Positions 46,502-55,858 of a stretch of 64,000 nucleotides of DNA are shown here, piece after piece. Under the pieces are notes generated by a model that searched no databases, was not told the origin of the DNA, and was given only the letters and a program-made list of their open reading frames with translations. How positions within the stretch are numbered: the stretch's first letter is position 1; the number at the start of each line of letters is the position of its first letter. Location: contig NZ_JALKAC010000001.1 of NCBI RefSeq assembly GCF_024171645.1, forward strand, positions 868,001-932,000, given 5' to 3'. The position numbers and the translations under genes were made by a program. This DNA is from Flavobacterium sp. HSC-32F16 (GTDB taxonomy: Bacteria > Bacteroidota > Bacteroidia > Flavobacteriales > Flavobacteriaceae).

Positions 46502-48949
46502 TTAATAAAAATCGACATTTACAACCACTTTTATAGCTCTGTATTGAGCAACTGCCTCGAAACTATTCAACATTTTCTGAATAGTTTTTTTTGTATTTCC
46601 TAAATGCAGGTTCTGCGGAATCTTAATCAATATCGTTCTGATATACTCATTTCTAATTCTGCTGATCGCAGGTTCTTCCGGCCCCAAAACCGGCATATTC
46701 AGGTTTTGACTTAAAACCTGATACAGCCACATTGAACCTTCTTTTAATTTTTCAAATTCACGATGCTTAATCGTCAGCTTTATAATTCTAAAATAAGGCG
46801 GATATTTATAAATCAGCCTATCATACAATTGCTCCTTGTACATACCTATATAATTATGGTTTGTAACCTGCTGAATTGTATTATGATTGGGGTTATAAGT
46901 CTGAATCACGACTTTGCCCTGCTTTTCAGATCTTCCTGCTCTTCCCGCAACTTGTGTCATCATTTGAAAACTGCGTTCAAAAGCCCTAAAATCAGGATGA
47001 TGCAGCATATTATCCGCATTCATGATTCCAACCAAACTTACATTATCAAAATCCAAACCTTTGGCCAGCATTTGGGTTCCAACCAAAATATCAATTTCTC
47101 TATTTTTAAAAGTATCAATAATCTTTTCAAAACCGAATTTTCCTCGAGTAGTATCCTGATCCATTCTTGCCGTTTTCGCTTTCGGGAAAAGTGATACCAA
47201 TTCCTGTTCTATTTGTTCCGTTCCAAAACCTTTAGTTGTTAAATCAATACTGGAACAGCTGTGACAGTGCGTCGGCTTTGCAATGGCATATCCGCAATAA
47301 TGACAGCGCAATTGATTTTTAAACTTATGAAAAGTCAAACTCACATCGCATTGCTGACAATGCGGTACATGACCGCAGGTGATACATTCTATTACAGGCG
47401 AATATCCCCGTCTGTTTTGAAACAAAATTACCTGTTCACCCAAAGACAAAGCTTCTGCAATCTCTTCAATTAAAACATCACTAAAATGCCCCGTCATTCT
47501 CTTTCTGAAATGTTTATCTTTCAAATCAACCAAAAAAACTTCGGGCATTCGAACATTTTTATAACGCTCTGTAAGTGTAACCAAACCGTATTTTTCACTT
47601 TGTGTATTAAAATAGGTTTCAATACTTGGTGTTGCAGATCCTAAAAGCACTTTAGCATTGTGGAAATTAGCCAATACAATAGCTGCATCCCTCGCATGGT
47701 ATCTTGGCGCAGGATCAGTCTGTTTAAAAGTCTGCTCATGTTCTTCATCAACAATCAATAAACCAAGATCATTAAAAGGTAAAAACAATGCCGACCTCGC
47801 TCCTATCACAATTTGAGCTTTTTCTGAATTTTCTAGCGTTTGTTTCCAAACCTCAACTCTTTCATTATTACTGTATTTCGAATGAAAAACAGCAACCTTA
47901 TCTCCAAAGTGAAGTCGTAATCTGGAAACTAATTGTGTGGTAAGTGCAATTTCAGGAAGCAGATATAGAACCTGTCTGCCCGTCTGCAGATATTCTTCAA
48001 TTAATTTAATATAAATTTCTGTTTTCCCGCTTGAAGTAACGCCGTGAAGCAAGCAGACTTCTTTCTCAGAAAAACTTTCTTTTATTGATAAAAAAGCATT
48101 TTCCTGTGCTTCACTTAATTTTAACTCTTTTTCGGATTTTTCTCCCGTAAACGAAACGCGATCTTGCTGTAAAAGATATTCTTCAAAGATTTCATTCTTA
48201 ACCAAAGTTTTAATGACAGCGGGAGTTGAACCCGAAACCTCAACTAATTTCTTAACCGTAATGGGCTTTTTTTCTGAAGCACTTATCTGAAAATAATTCA
48301 AAACAACTTCCCTTTGCTTATCATTTTTAAGAATATCCAACAAATTCCCTAAACCTTGATCCGTCTCGTATTTTGAATGTAATTTCACATACTTAACAAG
48401 CTTTGGTTTGTAGCTTTCTTTAATTTCTTCTTCTAAAACAATAATATCCCTCGCTATTAATTTTTGAAGAATTGGCAGAATATTTTTCCTGTTTAAAATC
48501 GAAGCAATCTCCTGAACTTTAAGTGAACTTTGATGCTGAAGTGCTTCATAAATTAAAAACTCATCATCAGAAAGTTCAGAATCGTTAACTACAACTTCTG
48601 GTTTATGCGATACAATAGTTTCACTTTCTAACAACAATCCGGTTGGGAAAGCACCGCGATATACGTCGCCAATGCCGCACATATAATAATTGGCCACCCA
48701 AAGCCAGTGCTTGATCTGAATTTCGGTTGCAATTGGTTTTTCATCTAGAATTTGATGAATTTCTTTGGCTTCATATAAGGTCGGAGCATTTTCATGTATA
48801 TCTAAAACAAGCGCCGTATATATTTTGCTTTTACCAAAAGGCACCGCCACGCGCATTCCTTTTTTAATAAAATGGAACTCGGCCTCAGAAACACGATATG
48901 TAAAGGTTTTAGCTAAGGAAAGCGGTAAAATAACTTCGATAAAAAACAT
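46502..48949 (-). CDS. priA: Primosomal protein N' (replication restart helicase)
   Basis: 815 residues. The N-terminal 3'-end binding domain (VILPLSLAKTFTYRVSE) is followed by the helicase core with Walker A GVTSSGKTEIY and the DEEH box LIVDEEHEQTF, a cysteine-rich zinc-binding insert (CITCGHVPHCQQC, CHYCGY, CHSC) and motifs V and VI (GTQMLAKGLDFDNV, QVAGRAGRS). PriA reloads the replisome at collapsed forks. A likely -7 box, TAACTTTG, lies at 48976-48969, overlapping the end of the upstream metallo-beta-lactamase gene. Confidence 0.96.
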   Translation of the reverse strand: MFFIEVILPLSLAKTFTYRVSEAEFHFIKKGMRVAVPFGKSKIYTALVLDIHENAPTLYEAKEIHQILDEKPIATEIQIKHWLWVANYYMCGIGDVYRGAFPTGLLLESETIVSHKPEVVVNDSELSDDEFLIYEALQHQSSLKVQEIASILNRKNILPILQKLIARDIIVLEEEIKESYKPKLVKYVKLHSKYETDQGLGNLLDILKNDKQREVVLNYFQISASEKKPITVKKLVEVSGSTPAVIKTLVKNEIFEEYLLQQDRVSFTGEKSEKELKLSEAQENAFLSIKESFSEKEVCLLHGVTSSGKTEIYIKLIEEYLQTGRQVLYLLPEIALTTQLVSRLRLHFGDKVAVFHSKYSNNERVEVWKQTLENSEKAQIVIGARSALFLPFNDLGLLIVDEEHEQTFKQTDPAPRYHARDAAIVLANFHNAKVLLGSATPSIETYFNTQSEKYGLVTLTERYKNVRMPEVFLVDLKDKHFRKRMTGHFSDVLIEEIAEALSLGEQVILFQNRRGYSPVIECITCGHVPHCQQCDVSLTFHKFKNQLRCHYCGYAIAKPTHCHSCSSIDLTTKGFGTEQIEQELVSLFPKAKTARMDQDTTRGKFGFEKIIDTFKNREIDILVGTQMLAKGLDFDNVSLVGIMNADNMLHHPDFRAFERSFQMMTQVAGRAGRSEKQGKVVIQTYNPNHNTIQQVTNHNYIGMYKEQLYDRLIYKYPPYFRIIKLTIKHREFEKLKEGSMWLYQVLSQNLNMPVLGPEEPAISRIRNEYIRTILIKIPQNLHLGNTKKTIQKMLNSFEAVAQYRAIKVVVNVDFY

Positions 48950-48973
48950 GTAGTATATAATGGGATTGCAAAG

Positions 48974-49720
48974 TTACTTTTTTCCTGTAGATTTTTGAGC
49001 CAAATATTCATCAACCAGTTTCAAAGTATGATTTAAAGATTCTATATTCTTCCAATCATCATGACCTGGAATAATATAAACGGGATTCTTAAATTTTGTT
49101 TGTACTTTTTTGATTGACTTTTTCCATTCTTTTACATCAGAATCTCCCAAATAACCAAGATCTACAGCATCGGCACTTTTTACAAAACAACCTCCATAAA
49201 GAACTTTTTCTTTACCAAACCAAGCCACAATATTATCTGGTGCGTGTCCTTTTCCTGGATAAAATACTTCAAAAGTATGCTTGCCCAGAGTGAAAGTCGT
49301 ATCATTTGGAATTATAAATTCGGCTCTTTTTTCTTTATTCTTTTTCAGAATATCATCCGTTAGCTTAATTGTATACGTTTTGATTCCTTTTTTTCTGTAA
49401 AAATCTAAACCTCCTGCACGATCATCATGAGAATGTGTTGCAAAAAGCATAATAACATCTTTATGATGTTTTGCTTTTATAGTATCTAATAATGGCTGAA
49501 ATTGTGTTTGATCCCACGGAGCATCAAACAGAACAACACCTTTATCTGTAACCAGATACATTGCATTAGCCGATATTAACGCTCCTTTGTAATCATGAAA
49601 CGTTTTATAAACATAAAAGTCACCCGTAAGATGACTTATTTGTAATGGCGAATTCTTAGATTGTCCAAAACTATTTAAAGCTGTGAATAAGAATAAAATT
49701 ATCGAAGCTAATTTTCGCAT
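48974..49720 (-). CDS. bla: Class B1 metallo-beta-lactamase, JOHN-type
   Basis: 248 residues with a signal peptide ending near NSFG. The zinc ligands of subclass B1 are all present: HSHDD (the HxHxD motif), GKGHAPDN (His), YGGCFVKS (Cys) and IPGHDDW (His). Length and N-terminus resemble JOHN-1, the chromosomal carbapenem-hydrolysing enzyme of Flavobacterium johnsoniae. It should act in the periplasm on penicillins, cephalosporins and carbapenems. The surroundings are ordinary core genes with no mobile element, so it is an intrinsic gene. It starts 13 bp after the DUF2147 gene. Confidence 0.93.
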   Translation of the reverse strand: MRKLASIILFLFTALNSFGQSKNSPLQISHLTGDFYVYKTFHDYKGALISANAMYLVTDKGVVLFDAPWDQTQFQPLLDTIKAKHHKDVIMLFATHSHDDRAGGLDFYRKKGIKTYTIKLTDDILKKNKEKRAEFIIPNDTTFTLGKHTFEVFYPGKGHAPDNIVAWFGKEKVLYGGCFVKSADAVDLGYLGDSDVKEWKKSIKKVQTKFKNPVYIIPGHDDWKNIESLNHTLKLVDEYLAQKSTGKK

Positions 49721-49733
49721 GTAATCTTTTGAA

Positions 49734-50162
49734 TTAATTTTTCACTCTAGCCCAGTATTGCGTTCTTCCCATAATTGAGATGCCCACATAACCACGAAGT
49801 TTTAATTTATCTGCAGATTCTAATGAAATATAGCATTTGTATTTTTTACCACTTGTAGGGTCCAAAATTGTTCCTCCATTATATTCTGATCCATCTTTTT
49901 TTAATCCGTTTATAATAACCATTCCTAAAATAGGTTTGTTTTTATCTGCACCGTCGCATTTAGTACAAAGGTCTTTTTTATGACTCTCACGAAGGATTTC
50001 TACAACCTTGCCATATATTTTACCCGACTTTTCGTAAATCTCTACTACAGATTTAGCCTCGCCAGTTTCATCATCAATTGTTTTCCATTTTCCAATTACA
50101 CCTTGGCTTTGCATGGTCAGGGCAAAGAAGAACACTCCGATAGTCAGCATCAAATTTTTCAT
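49734..50162 (-). CDS. DUF2147 exported protein
   Basis: 142 residues with a signal peptide (cleavage near MQSQG). VIGKWKTIDDETGEAKSVVEIYEKSGKIYGKVVEI is the DUF2147 signature, followed by the central CTKCDG and GTILDPTSGKKYKCYISL. The family is a small beta-rich periplasmic protein of unknown function. It lies between the YihY and beta-lactamase genes with gaps of 1 and 13 bp, probably in one transcript. Confidence 0.9.
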   Translation of the reverse strand: MKNLMLTIGVFFFALTMQSQGVIGKWKTIDDETGEAKSVVEIYEKSGKIYGKVVEILRESHKKDLCTKCDGADKNKPILGMVIINGLKKDGSEYNGGTILDPTSGKKYKCYISLESADKLKLRGYVGISIMGRTQYWARVKN

Positions 50163-50163
50163 A

Positions 50164-51087
50164 TTATTTTTCTTTTTTTTGTTTTAATTTTCTGATAGAA
50201 GCATTCAATTCGAACCCTAAAAGCAGAATCATACAGTTTATCCAAATATAAAACATTAGAATTAATAATGTTCCAATTGATCCATAAAGTTCGTTATATT
50301 TTGAGAATTTTATAACCCAAATCCCAAAAAAGAACGAAGATATAACAATTAAGATCGTGGTAAAAACAGAACCTATGCTTATAAAAGGCACTTTATTGTA
50401 CTGTTTTGTACCATAACGTAATAATATTGAAGATGTTATCAGAATCATCAGAACAACGAATAAATATCGTCCTAAAATAATTAGCGGAATACGATCGCTT
50501 AATACATCCTGAATAATTGTTTTTTGAATAAAAACCTCAAAAACAACAATTGTAGCTACTGTTACAAACAATATTACGGTCATAGTAAGTGAAATGGCAA
50601 GTGCTACTAAATACTGCCTAAAAAAACCTCGCTTGTCAAAAACGTGTTTAGATGATTCGAAACCGCTCAAGATTCCGTTAACACCATTTGCCATTAAAAA
50701 AATAGAAAGCAAAAATCCCGACGATAATAACCCAGAGTGACTATTATTTAAAATATCGCTGATAATTTTACTAATTGCATCATAAGTATTTGGTGGAACG
50801 CTTTGCTGTACAAACTGCAGAAAATCTTCCTGAAAATTATCTATTGGAATAAACGGAATTAAGTTTAAGATAAATAAAGCAAAAGGAAACAAAGCCATAA
50901 AAAAGCTAAAAGAAACGGCACTTGCATGGTAGGAAAATGCACCTTCAAGAATTCCTAAAGTGTACATTTCAAGTAAATCATACAAAGAAAATCCCTCTAA
51001 CCAAGGGAGTTTTATCTTTTTTAAAAGCCGGGCCAGATTGCGTATTACGGGCAATTTCTCAATCCGGTCTTCTATCTCTTTCGACAT
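50164..51087 (-). CDS. YihY/BrkB-family inner-membrane protein
   Basis: 307 residues with about six membrane helices. YHASAVSFSFFMALFPFALFILNLIPFIP is the family signature, followed by NGVNGILSGFESSKHVFDKRGFFRQYL and FYIWINCMILLLGFELNA. The family was once called ribonuclease BN by mistake; its role is unclear and may be in transport. It is followed by the DUF2147 gene after 1 bp. Confidence 0.92.
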   Translation of the reverse strand: MSKEIEDRIEKLPVIRNLARLLKKIKLPWLEGFSLYDLLEMYTLGILEGAFSYHASAVSFSFFMALFPFALFILNLIPFIPIDNFQEDFLQFVQQSVPPNTYDAISKIISDILNNSHSGLLSSGFLLSIFLMANGVNGILSGFESSKHVFDKRGFFRQYLVALAISLTMTVILFVTVATIVVFEVFIQKTIIQDVLSDRIPLIILGRYLFVVLMILITSSILLRYGTKQYNKVPFISIGSVFTTILIVISSFFFGIWVIKFSKYNELYGSIGTLLILMFYIWINCMILLLGFELNASIRKLKQKKEK

Positions 51088-51168
51088 ATTTTTGATTTTA
51101 GATTTTAGAGTTTTGATTTTAGATTGAAAACCTAACTCATAACTTATAACTCAAAATTTTTAACTTTA

Positions 51169-52026
51169 CTAAAAAGCTTTCAAGCTCAAATCCATGTTGT
51201 AAATAGAATGCGTTAAAGCACCAGATGAAATATAATTTACACCACAAAGAGCATATTCGCGGATCGTTTTTTCATTAATATTTCCTGAAGATTCTGTCTG
51301 GCATTTTGTACCAATTAAATTTACTGCCGTTTTTGTATCTTCGTAATTGAAATTGTCAATCAGGATTCTGTGAACTCCGTCACTCAGCAAAATTTCTCTA
51401 ATCTCATCAAGGTTACGAGCCTCAACGATGATTTTTAAATCCAGGTTATTCTCTTTTAAATATTCTTTTGTTTTAGAAATCGCGCGTGTAATTCCGCCTG
51501 CAAAATCGATATGATTGTCTTTAAGCATCACCATATCATAAAGTGCAAAACGGTGATTTTCGCCTCCTCCTATTTTTACGGCCCATTTTTCGGCTGCTCT
51601 AAAGTTTGGAGTTGTTTTACGAGTATCTAAAATCTTAGCACCGGTTCCTTCCAAAAGTTCAACGTATTGATTTGTTTTGGTTGCAATAGCAGACATACGC
51701 TGCATAGTGTTTAAGACAACTCTTTCGGCCTTTAAGATAGATTGCGAACTTCCCGAAACTTCAAAAACAACTTCTCCATATTCTACATGCGTACCGTCTT
51801 CAATAAAAGTTTTTACTTTTAATTTAGGATCAACATGTTCAAATATCATTTTGGCAGCTTCAACACCGGCAATTATTCCCTGATCTTTTACTAATAATTT
51901 TGCCTGACCATGAGCAGTGTCAGGAATACAGGCTAGAGAACTGTAATCACCTGTACCAACATCTTCTCTGATGGCATTACTTATCAAAAGTTGTAATTCT
52001 GCTTGAAATTGAGCTTCGCTTATCAT
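51169..52026 (-). CDS. nadC: Nicotinate-nucleotide pyrophosphorylase (carboxylating)
   Basis: 285 residues. EDVGTGDYSSLACIP, VVLNTMQRMSAIAT, LDTRKTTPNFRAAEKWAVKIGGGENHRF and VMLKDNH are diagnostic for quinolinate phosphoribosyltransferase, which makes nicotinate mononucleotide in de novo NAD synthesis. Length is normal. It is separated from the YihY gene by an AT-rich low-complexity spacer of TTTTAGA words. Confidence 0.95.
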   Translation of the reverse strand: MISEAQFQAELQLLISNAIREDVGTGDYSSLACIPDTAHGQAKLLVKDQGIIAGVEAAKMIFEHVDPKLKVKTFIEDGTHVEYGEVVFEVSGSSQSILKAERVVLNTMQRMSAIATKTNQYVELLEGTGAKILDTRKTTPNFRAAEKWAVKIGGGENHRFALYDMVMLKDNHIDFAGGITRAISKTKEYLKENNLDLKIIVEARNLDEIREILLSDGVHRILIDNFNYEDTKTAVNLIGTKCQTESSGNINEKTIREYALCGVNYISSGALTHSIYNMDLSLKAF

Positions 52027-52120
52027 TTTTCTATTTTTAATAATATGCTAAATTAGGACTTATTTTATGGATTTAAAAGTTTCCTTTCTGCTAAAAGTTT
52101 CTTATCACCTTAAATTTATA

Positions 52121-52192
52121 TTTAGCCGCAGATTAAAAGGATTAAAATGATTTCAAAAAAATATGTGCTAATCTGTGTAATCTGTGACTAAT
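52121..52192. repeat. Inverted repeat of the 'TTAGCCAC' family
   Basis: TTTAGCCGCAGATTAAAAGGATT at the left and TGTGTAATCTGTGACTAA at the right are imperfect inverted copies. It is closely related to the element at 57633-57718. Confidence 0.65.
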
Positions 52193-52265
52193 AATTTTTC
52201 CAATCAAAATGTACGTCAACAATTAAAAACATTAAATATCTTTGGGGTTCAATCAAGCAAAATTT

Positions 52266-53366
52266 ATGGGATTAATTAAAGATATTTACTCCGTTTCTTT
52301 TTACGAAAAATTCAGTCAGGCTGCTGCCGAAGTACATCCGGCATTCAACAAACAAAAATTTATTGAAACAATTTACGAAGGTGATTTTGCTCAAAAAGAA
52401 TGGAAAGAAAGAATGAAACATACCACAGTTGTATTTCATCAATTTATGCCTCAAAATTTTCCTGAAGCCGTTTCTCTAATTGACAAAATCATTAAAAATT
52501 TAAAGAAGAACAATTTTGCAGACAGTAATTTAGCTTTCATTTTCTTTGCCGATTATATTGAAATGTATGGTTTAGACGATTTTAAAACTTCGGCGAAAGC
52601 CTTTATATCTATAACGCAGTTTATAAGCTGTGAATTTGCCGTTCGTCCTTTTATTTTAAAATATAAAGAACAAATGATCGCCGAGATGACAAAATGGTCT
52701 TTGCACGAAAATCATCATGTGAGAAGATTAGCCAGTGAAGGTTCACGCCCGAGATTACCGTGGGCAATGGCCATTCCGTTTCTTAAAAAAGATCCTTCCT
52801 CTATTCTGCCTATTTTGGAAAATTTAAAAAATGATCCTTCAGAATATGTCCGCAGAAGCGTTGCCAATAACTTAAATGATATTGCAAAAGATAATTCGCA
52901 AATTGTGTTAGAAATCGCCAATAAATGGAAAGGACACAGCAAAGAAACAGACGGAATTATCAAACACGGCTGCCGAACTTTATTAAAACAAGGTCATCCT
53001 GAAATTTTAAGTCATTATGGTTTAGAAAGCACCAATATCGAGCTTTCTTTGTTTGAAATTAAAACTCCAATTGTAAAGATTGGTGATTATCTTCAGTTTC
53101 ATTTTCACCTAAATAATAAAAATGAAGAACCAAAAACGATTCGTTTAGAATATGCTGTTCATTATAAAAAAGCAAAAGGACATTTGGCAAAAAAAGTTTT
53201 TAAAATCAGTGAGAAAGTTTATCAACCCAATCAATTAACTAAGATTGAAAGAAACCAATCTTTTAAATTGATCACAACGAGAGTTTTTCATACAGGAGCG
53301 CATCAGTTGTCGATCATTATAAACGGAACTGAGAGTGAAGTTTTAGAATTTGAGCTTACTCTTTAA
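52266..53366 (+). CDS. DNA alkylation repair-like HEAT-repeat protein
   Basis: 366 residues from ATG 52266; a TTG at 52242 would add eight residues but MGLIKDIYSVSFYEKFSQ looks like the family start. The protein is helical: KEWKERMKHTTVVFHQFMP, the conserved segment HHVRRLASEGSRPRLPWAMAIPFL, and NDPSEYVRRSVANNLNDIAKDN, a HEAT repeat that touches DNA. The last 100 residues (IEL to LTL) form a beta-rich domain. It resembles the COG4335 branch of DNA alkylation repair proteins; base-excision activity is not proven for that branch. Confidence 0.8.
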   Translation: MGLIKDIYSVSFYEKFSQAAAEVHPAFNKQKFIETIYEGDFAQKEWKERMKHTTVVFHQFMPQNFPEAVSLIDKIIKNLKKNNFADSNLAFIFFADYIEMYGLDDFKTSAKAFISITQFISCEFAVRPFILKYKEQMIAEMTKWSLHENHHVRRLASEGSRPRLPWAMAIPFLKKDPSSILPILENLKNDPSEYVRRSVANNLNDIAKDNSQIVLEIANKWKGHSKETDGIIKHGCRTLLKQGHPEILSHYGLESTNIELSLFEIKTPIVKIGDYLQFHFHLNNKNEEPKTIRLEYAVHYKKAKGHLAKKVFKISEKVYQPNQLTKIERNQSFKLITTRVFHTGAHQLSIIINGTESEVLEFELTL

Positions 53367-53384
53367 TCAATAATTAAATTGAAA

Positions 53385-53934
53385 ATGAAAAAAAAGATAA
53401 TAATAATTTCAATCCTAATAATTGTAACCTTTGTACTTTATAGGTCCTATAAGTACGATTTAATGGAATACATGAACTCAAGGCATATCATTAAGTGGGC
53501 TCCTAATGTAAAAATAAACTATAAAGATTTTGAAGGAAGCCCAAATGTTGATGATGGATATAACGTTCATTATTATCATGGAATGTATCTTAAAGCAAAT
53601 GATCTTCAAGACGCTCATGCAGTAGCTTTTTTTAATAAAAAAACAATCTTGGATAAGAGATACTATTAATGTCAAGCCTGAGCAAAAAAAACTGCAAATG
53701 ATTATATTTGATTTATATGAATACTACGCACGAAGAACTAACTTAAAGATAGATCAAATCAGAAATGATGATACCAAAGAGTTTAAGGATATTCAAATAA
53801 TTTTCAATAATGAATACAATCAATTATTAGAAACTGAAAACCAAATGTTTAATGAAGATTCAAAACTGCAGGAAGAAATAAAATATTGGAGGCCAAAAAT
53901 CGATTCATTGTTAAAAACAACAAGAATTAAATAA
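53385..53934 (+). pseudogene. DUF922-like protein gene with a +1 frameshift
   Basis: Two frames make one protein. The first (53385-53669) has an N-terminal membrane anchor and INYKDFEGSP, like the start of a DUF922-type domain. It ends early after FFNKKTILDKRYY. The second, read without an extra base, continues as QSWIRDTINVKPEQKKLQMI and then FDLYEYYARR to the stop at 53934. The switch falls in the run of seven A at about 53637-53643. Deleting one A joins FNKK to QSWIRD. It may be a real mutation, a sequencing error or a site of transcript slippage. The canonical HExxHF histidines are not all present (LQMIIFDLYEYYARR). Confidence 0.6.
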
Positions 53935-54032
53935 CAGCCATTAAATCAGGTTTTTCCTTACTTTTATAATTCAAAAAAAAATCAAAATAAGTTTCTTAAT
54001 CTAAATTAAGTTACAGACAATTACTATTGCCG

Positions 54033-54040
54033 TAATTTTG
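54033..54040 (+). promoter_or_regulatory. Candidate -7 box of the pirin operon
   Basis: TAATTTTG matches TAnnTTTG and lies 25 bp before the pirin ATG. No convincing TTG -33 element is seen. Confidence 0.4.
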
Positions 54041-54065
54041 TTTTCAAATCAAATCAAAATACCAC

Positions 54066-54947
54066 ATGTCAAATATCAGTTTAATTATCGAAGAACGTGC
54101 TGCCAATATTGGCAACTTTATGGTAGGCCGTTTATTGCCTTTCCGTGAAAAAAGAGCTGTTGGACCATTTGTCTTTATCGATCATATGGGACCTGCACAT
54201 TTAAGTGATCATGAAAATATGGATGTTCCGCCACATCCGCATATTGGACTTTCAACTCTTACTTTTTTGTTTGAAGGAAGCATTATGCACCGCGATAGTT
54301 TAGGAACAGAATTAGAAATAAAACCCGGCGCCGTAAACTGGATGACAGCCGGAAAAGGAATTGTTCACTCTGAAAGAACTCCTGAATATTTAAGACATTC
54401 AGACAAAATGCTTCACGGATTGCAGATTTGGGTGGCGCTTCCAAAAGAATTGGAGCAAATGGATCCGAATTTTACGCATGTTGAAGCGGATGATATTCCG
54501 GCTTGGGAAGAAGATGGTGTTTCATATAAATTAATTGCCGGCGAAGCATTTGGTAAAAAATCGCCTGTTCCTGTTTACAGTCCGTTATATTTTATTGAGA
54601 TTAAAAGCAAAGAAGCTAAGAAAATCAATATTGGAAGCCATTTATTCGGCGAAAGCGGTTTGTATATTTTAGAAGGAAGTATCAAAAGCGGAGAACACGT
54701 TTACGATCCAAAACAAATTTTAATTACAAACGACAGCACGCTTTGTGAGTTTGAAATTGCCGAAAATTCTACGGTTTATATTTTTGGAGGACAGCCGTTT
54801 CCTGAAGAACATTTTATCTTTTGGAATTTTGTTTCGTCGGATAAAGAATTAATCGAAAAAGCTAAAAAAGACTGGACAGAACAAACTTTCCCAAAAGTTC
54901 CAGGCGAAACTGAATTTGTTCCATTACCTCAACCAAGAATTAAATAA
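54066..54947 (+). CDS. Pirin family protein
   Basis: 293 residues, a bicupin. DHMGPAHLSDHENMDVPPHPHIGLSTLTFLFEG and IVHSERTP hold the metal-binding histidines and glutamate of the N-terminal cupin; FGESGLYILEGSIKSGEH belongs to the C-terminal one. Some pirins have quercetinase activity, others are thought to be redox sensors; its function here is unknown. It is the first of three closely spaced genes (pirin, OsmC, GNAT), all typical of oxidative or chemical stress. Confidence 0.9.
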   Translation: MSNISLIIEERAANIGNFMVGRLLPFREKRAVGPFVFIDHMGPAHLSDHENMDVPPHPHIGLSTLTFLFEGSIMHRDSLGTELEIKPGAVNWMTAGKGIVHSERTPEYLRHSDKMLHGLQIWVALPKELEQMDPNFTHVEADDIPAWEEDGVSYKLIAGEAFGKKSPVPVYSPLYFIEIKSKEAKKINIGSHLFGESGLYILEGSIKSGEHVYDPKQILITNDSTLCEFEIAENSTVYIFGGQPFPEEHFIFWNFVSSDKELIEKAKKDWTEQTFPKVPGETEFVPLPQPRIK

Positions 54948-54949
54948 AT

Positions 54950-55345
54950 ATGGATACAATCTCAGCAAAAATAGATACACGTTTGTATCGAACGGAAATA
55001 AAATCAGCCAGTGACAACATTCTAATTTCGGATGAACCACAGGAATTGGGCGGAAAAAATTTAGGTTTAAATCCGACCGAGCTTTTAGCAGCTTCATTGG
55101 CTTCATGTACTGTAATCACATTAAGAATGTACATCAATCGTAAACAATGGAACGTCGACGAAATAAATGTCAAAATTGATTTTGACAGAGATTCTGAGCG
55201 AAGTGTATCGGTATTTACGCGAAAAATCGAAGTAATCGGTGAAGTTGACGAAACGCAAAGACAGCGTTTAGAAACGATTGCTAACAGCTGCCCGATTCAT
55301 AAAACATTGACACATTCAATAGAAATTAAAACCACACTAATATAA
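54950..55345 (+). CDS. OsmC family protein
   Basis: 131 residues. LGLNPTELLAASLASCTVITLRMYINRKQW holds the first and ANSCPIHKTLTHSIEI the second conserved cysteine of OsmC/Ohr-like proteins, which reduce organic hydroperoxides with a thiol. The start ATG is 2 bp after the pirin stop, so they are cotranscribed and probably coupled. Confidence 0.92.
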   Translation: MDTISAKIDTRLYRTEIKSASDNILISDEPQELGGKNLGLNPTELLAASLASCTVITLRMYINRKQWNVDEINVKIDFDRDSERSVSVFTRKIEVIGEVDETQRQRLETIANSCPIHKTLTHSIEIKTTLI

Positions 55346-55350
55346 TTATC

Positions 55351-55632
55351 ATGGAAATTCAACAAATAAACGATACTAAAAAAGGCTATTTTGAAGCTGT
55401 AGAAAACGGAAAAGAAGCTGGAAAAATGACCTATACTTGGGCTGGAGATTCAAAATTTATAATTGACCATACCGAAGTAAGTCCCGATTTTAACGGAAAA
55501 GGGGTTGGTAAAAAATTGGTTTTGGCCTCGGTAGATTACGCAAGAGCTAACAATGTAAAAATTATTCCGCTTTGCCCTTTTGCAAAAAGTGTTTTTGATA
55601 AGGTTGAGGAAATACGTGATGTGCTTTCTTAA
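55351..55632 (+). CDS. GNAT-like acetyltransferase (YjdJ type)
   Basis: 93 residues, the short form of the GNAT fold. FIIDHTEVSPDFNGKGVGKKLVLASVDYARANNVKIIPLCPFAK contains the acetyl-CoA-binding loop (GKGVGKKL) and the conserved PLCPFA. It starts 5 bp after the OsmC gene. The substrate is unknown. Confidence 0.88.
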   Translation: MEIQQINDTKKGYFEAVENGKEAGKMTYTWAGDSKFIIDHTEVSPDFNGKGVGKKLVLASVDYARANNVKIIPLCPFAKSVFDKVEEIRDVLS

Positions 55633-55662
55633 AGATTCTGAGTTGCTAAGGGACTAAGTTTT

Positions 55663-55786
55663 TTTAACCGCAAAGCTCGCAAAGAATTATGCAAAGTTCG
55701 CAAAGTTTTTTTGACAAAGCTTTGCGAACTTTTGCGTTTGTATTATGTTAAAGATAAAAAAAACCTTGCGCTCTTTGCGGTTAAAA
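55663..55786. repeat. MITE-like element with 14-bp terminal inverted repeats
   Basis: TTTTAACCGCAAAG at the left and CTTTGCGGTTAAAA at the right are perfect inverted copies around 96 bp that include a second palindrome, GTTCGCAAAG and CTTTGCGAAC (55696-55729). There is no coding capacity. It lies between the GNAT and adenosine deaminase genes. Confidence 0.7.
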
Positions 55787-55829
55787 TCAACGTAAAGAAA
55801 TTCAATTTTCAAATCTCTCCGAAAACTCG

Positions 55830-55837
55830 TATATTTG
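55830..55837 (+). promoter_or_regulatory. Candidate -7 box of the adenosine deaminase gene
   Basis: TATATTTG matches TAnnTTTG, 21 bp before the ATG at 55859. Confidence 0.45.
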
Positions 55838-55858
55838 CATGTAATTTAAACTTAGAGT

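Noticed and set aside
53630..53650. Programmed -1 frameshift at the A7 run
   Set aside because: A -1 shift leads to an early stop (AAC AAT CTT GGA TAA). The joint needs one base less, not one base re-read.
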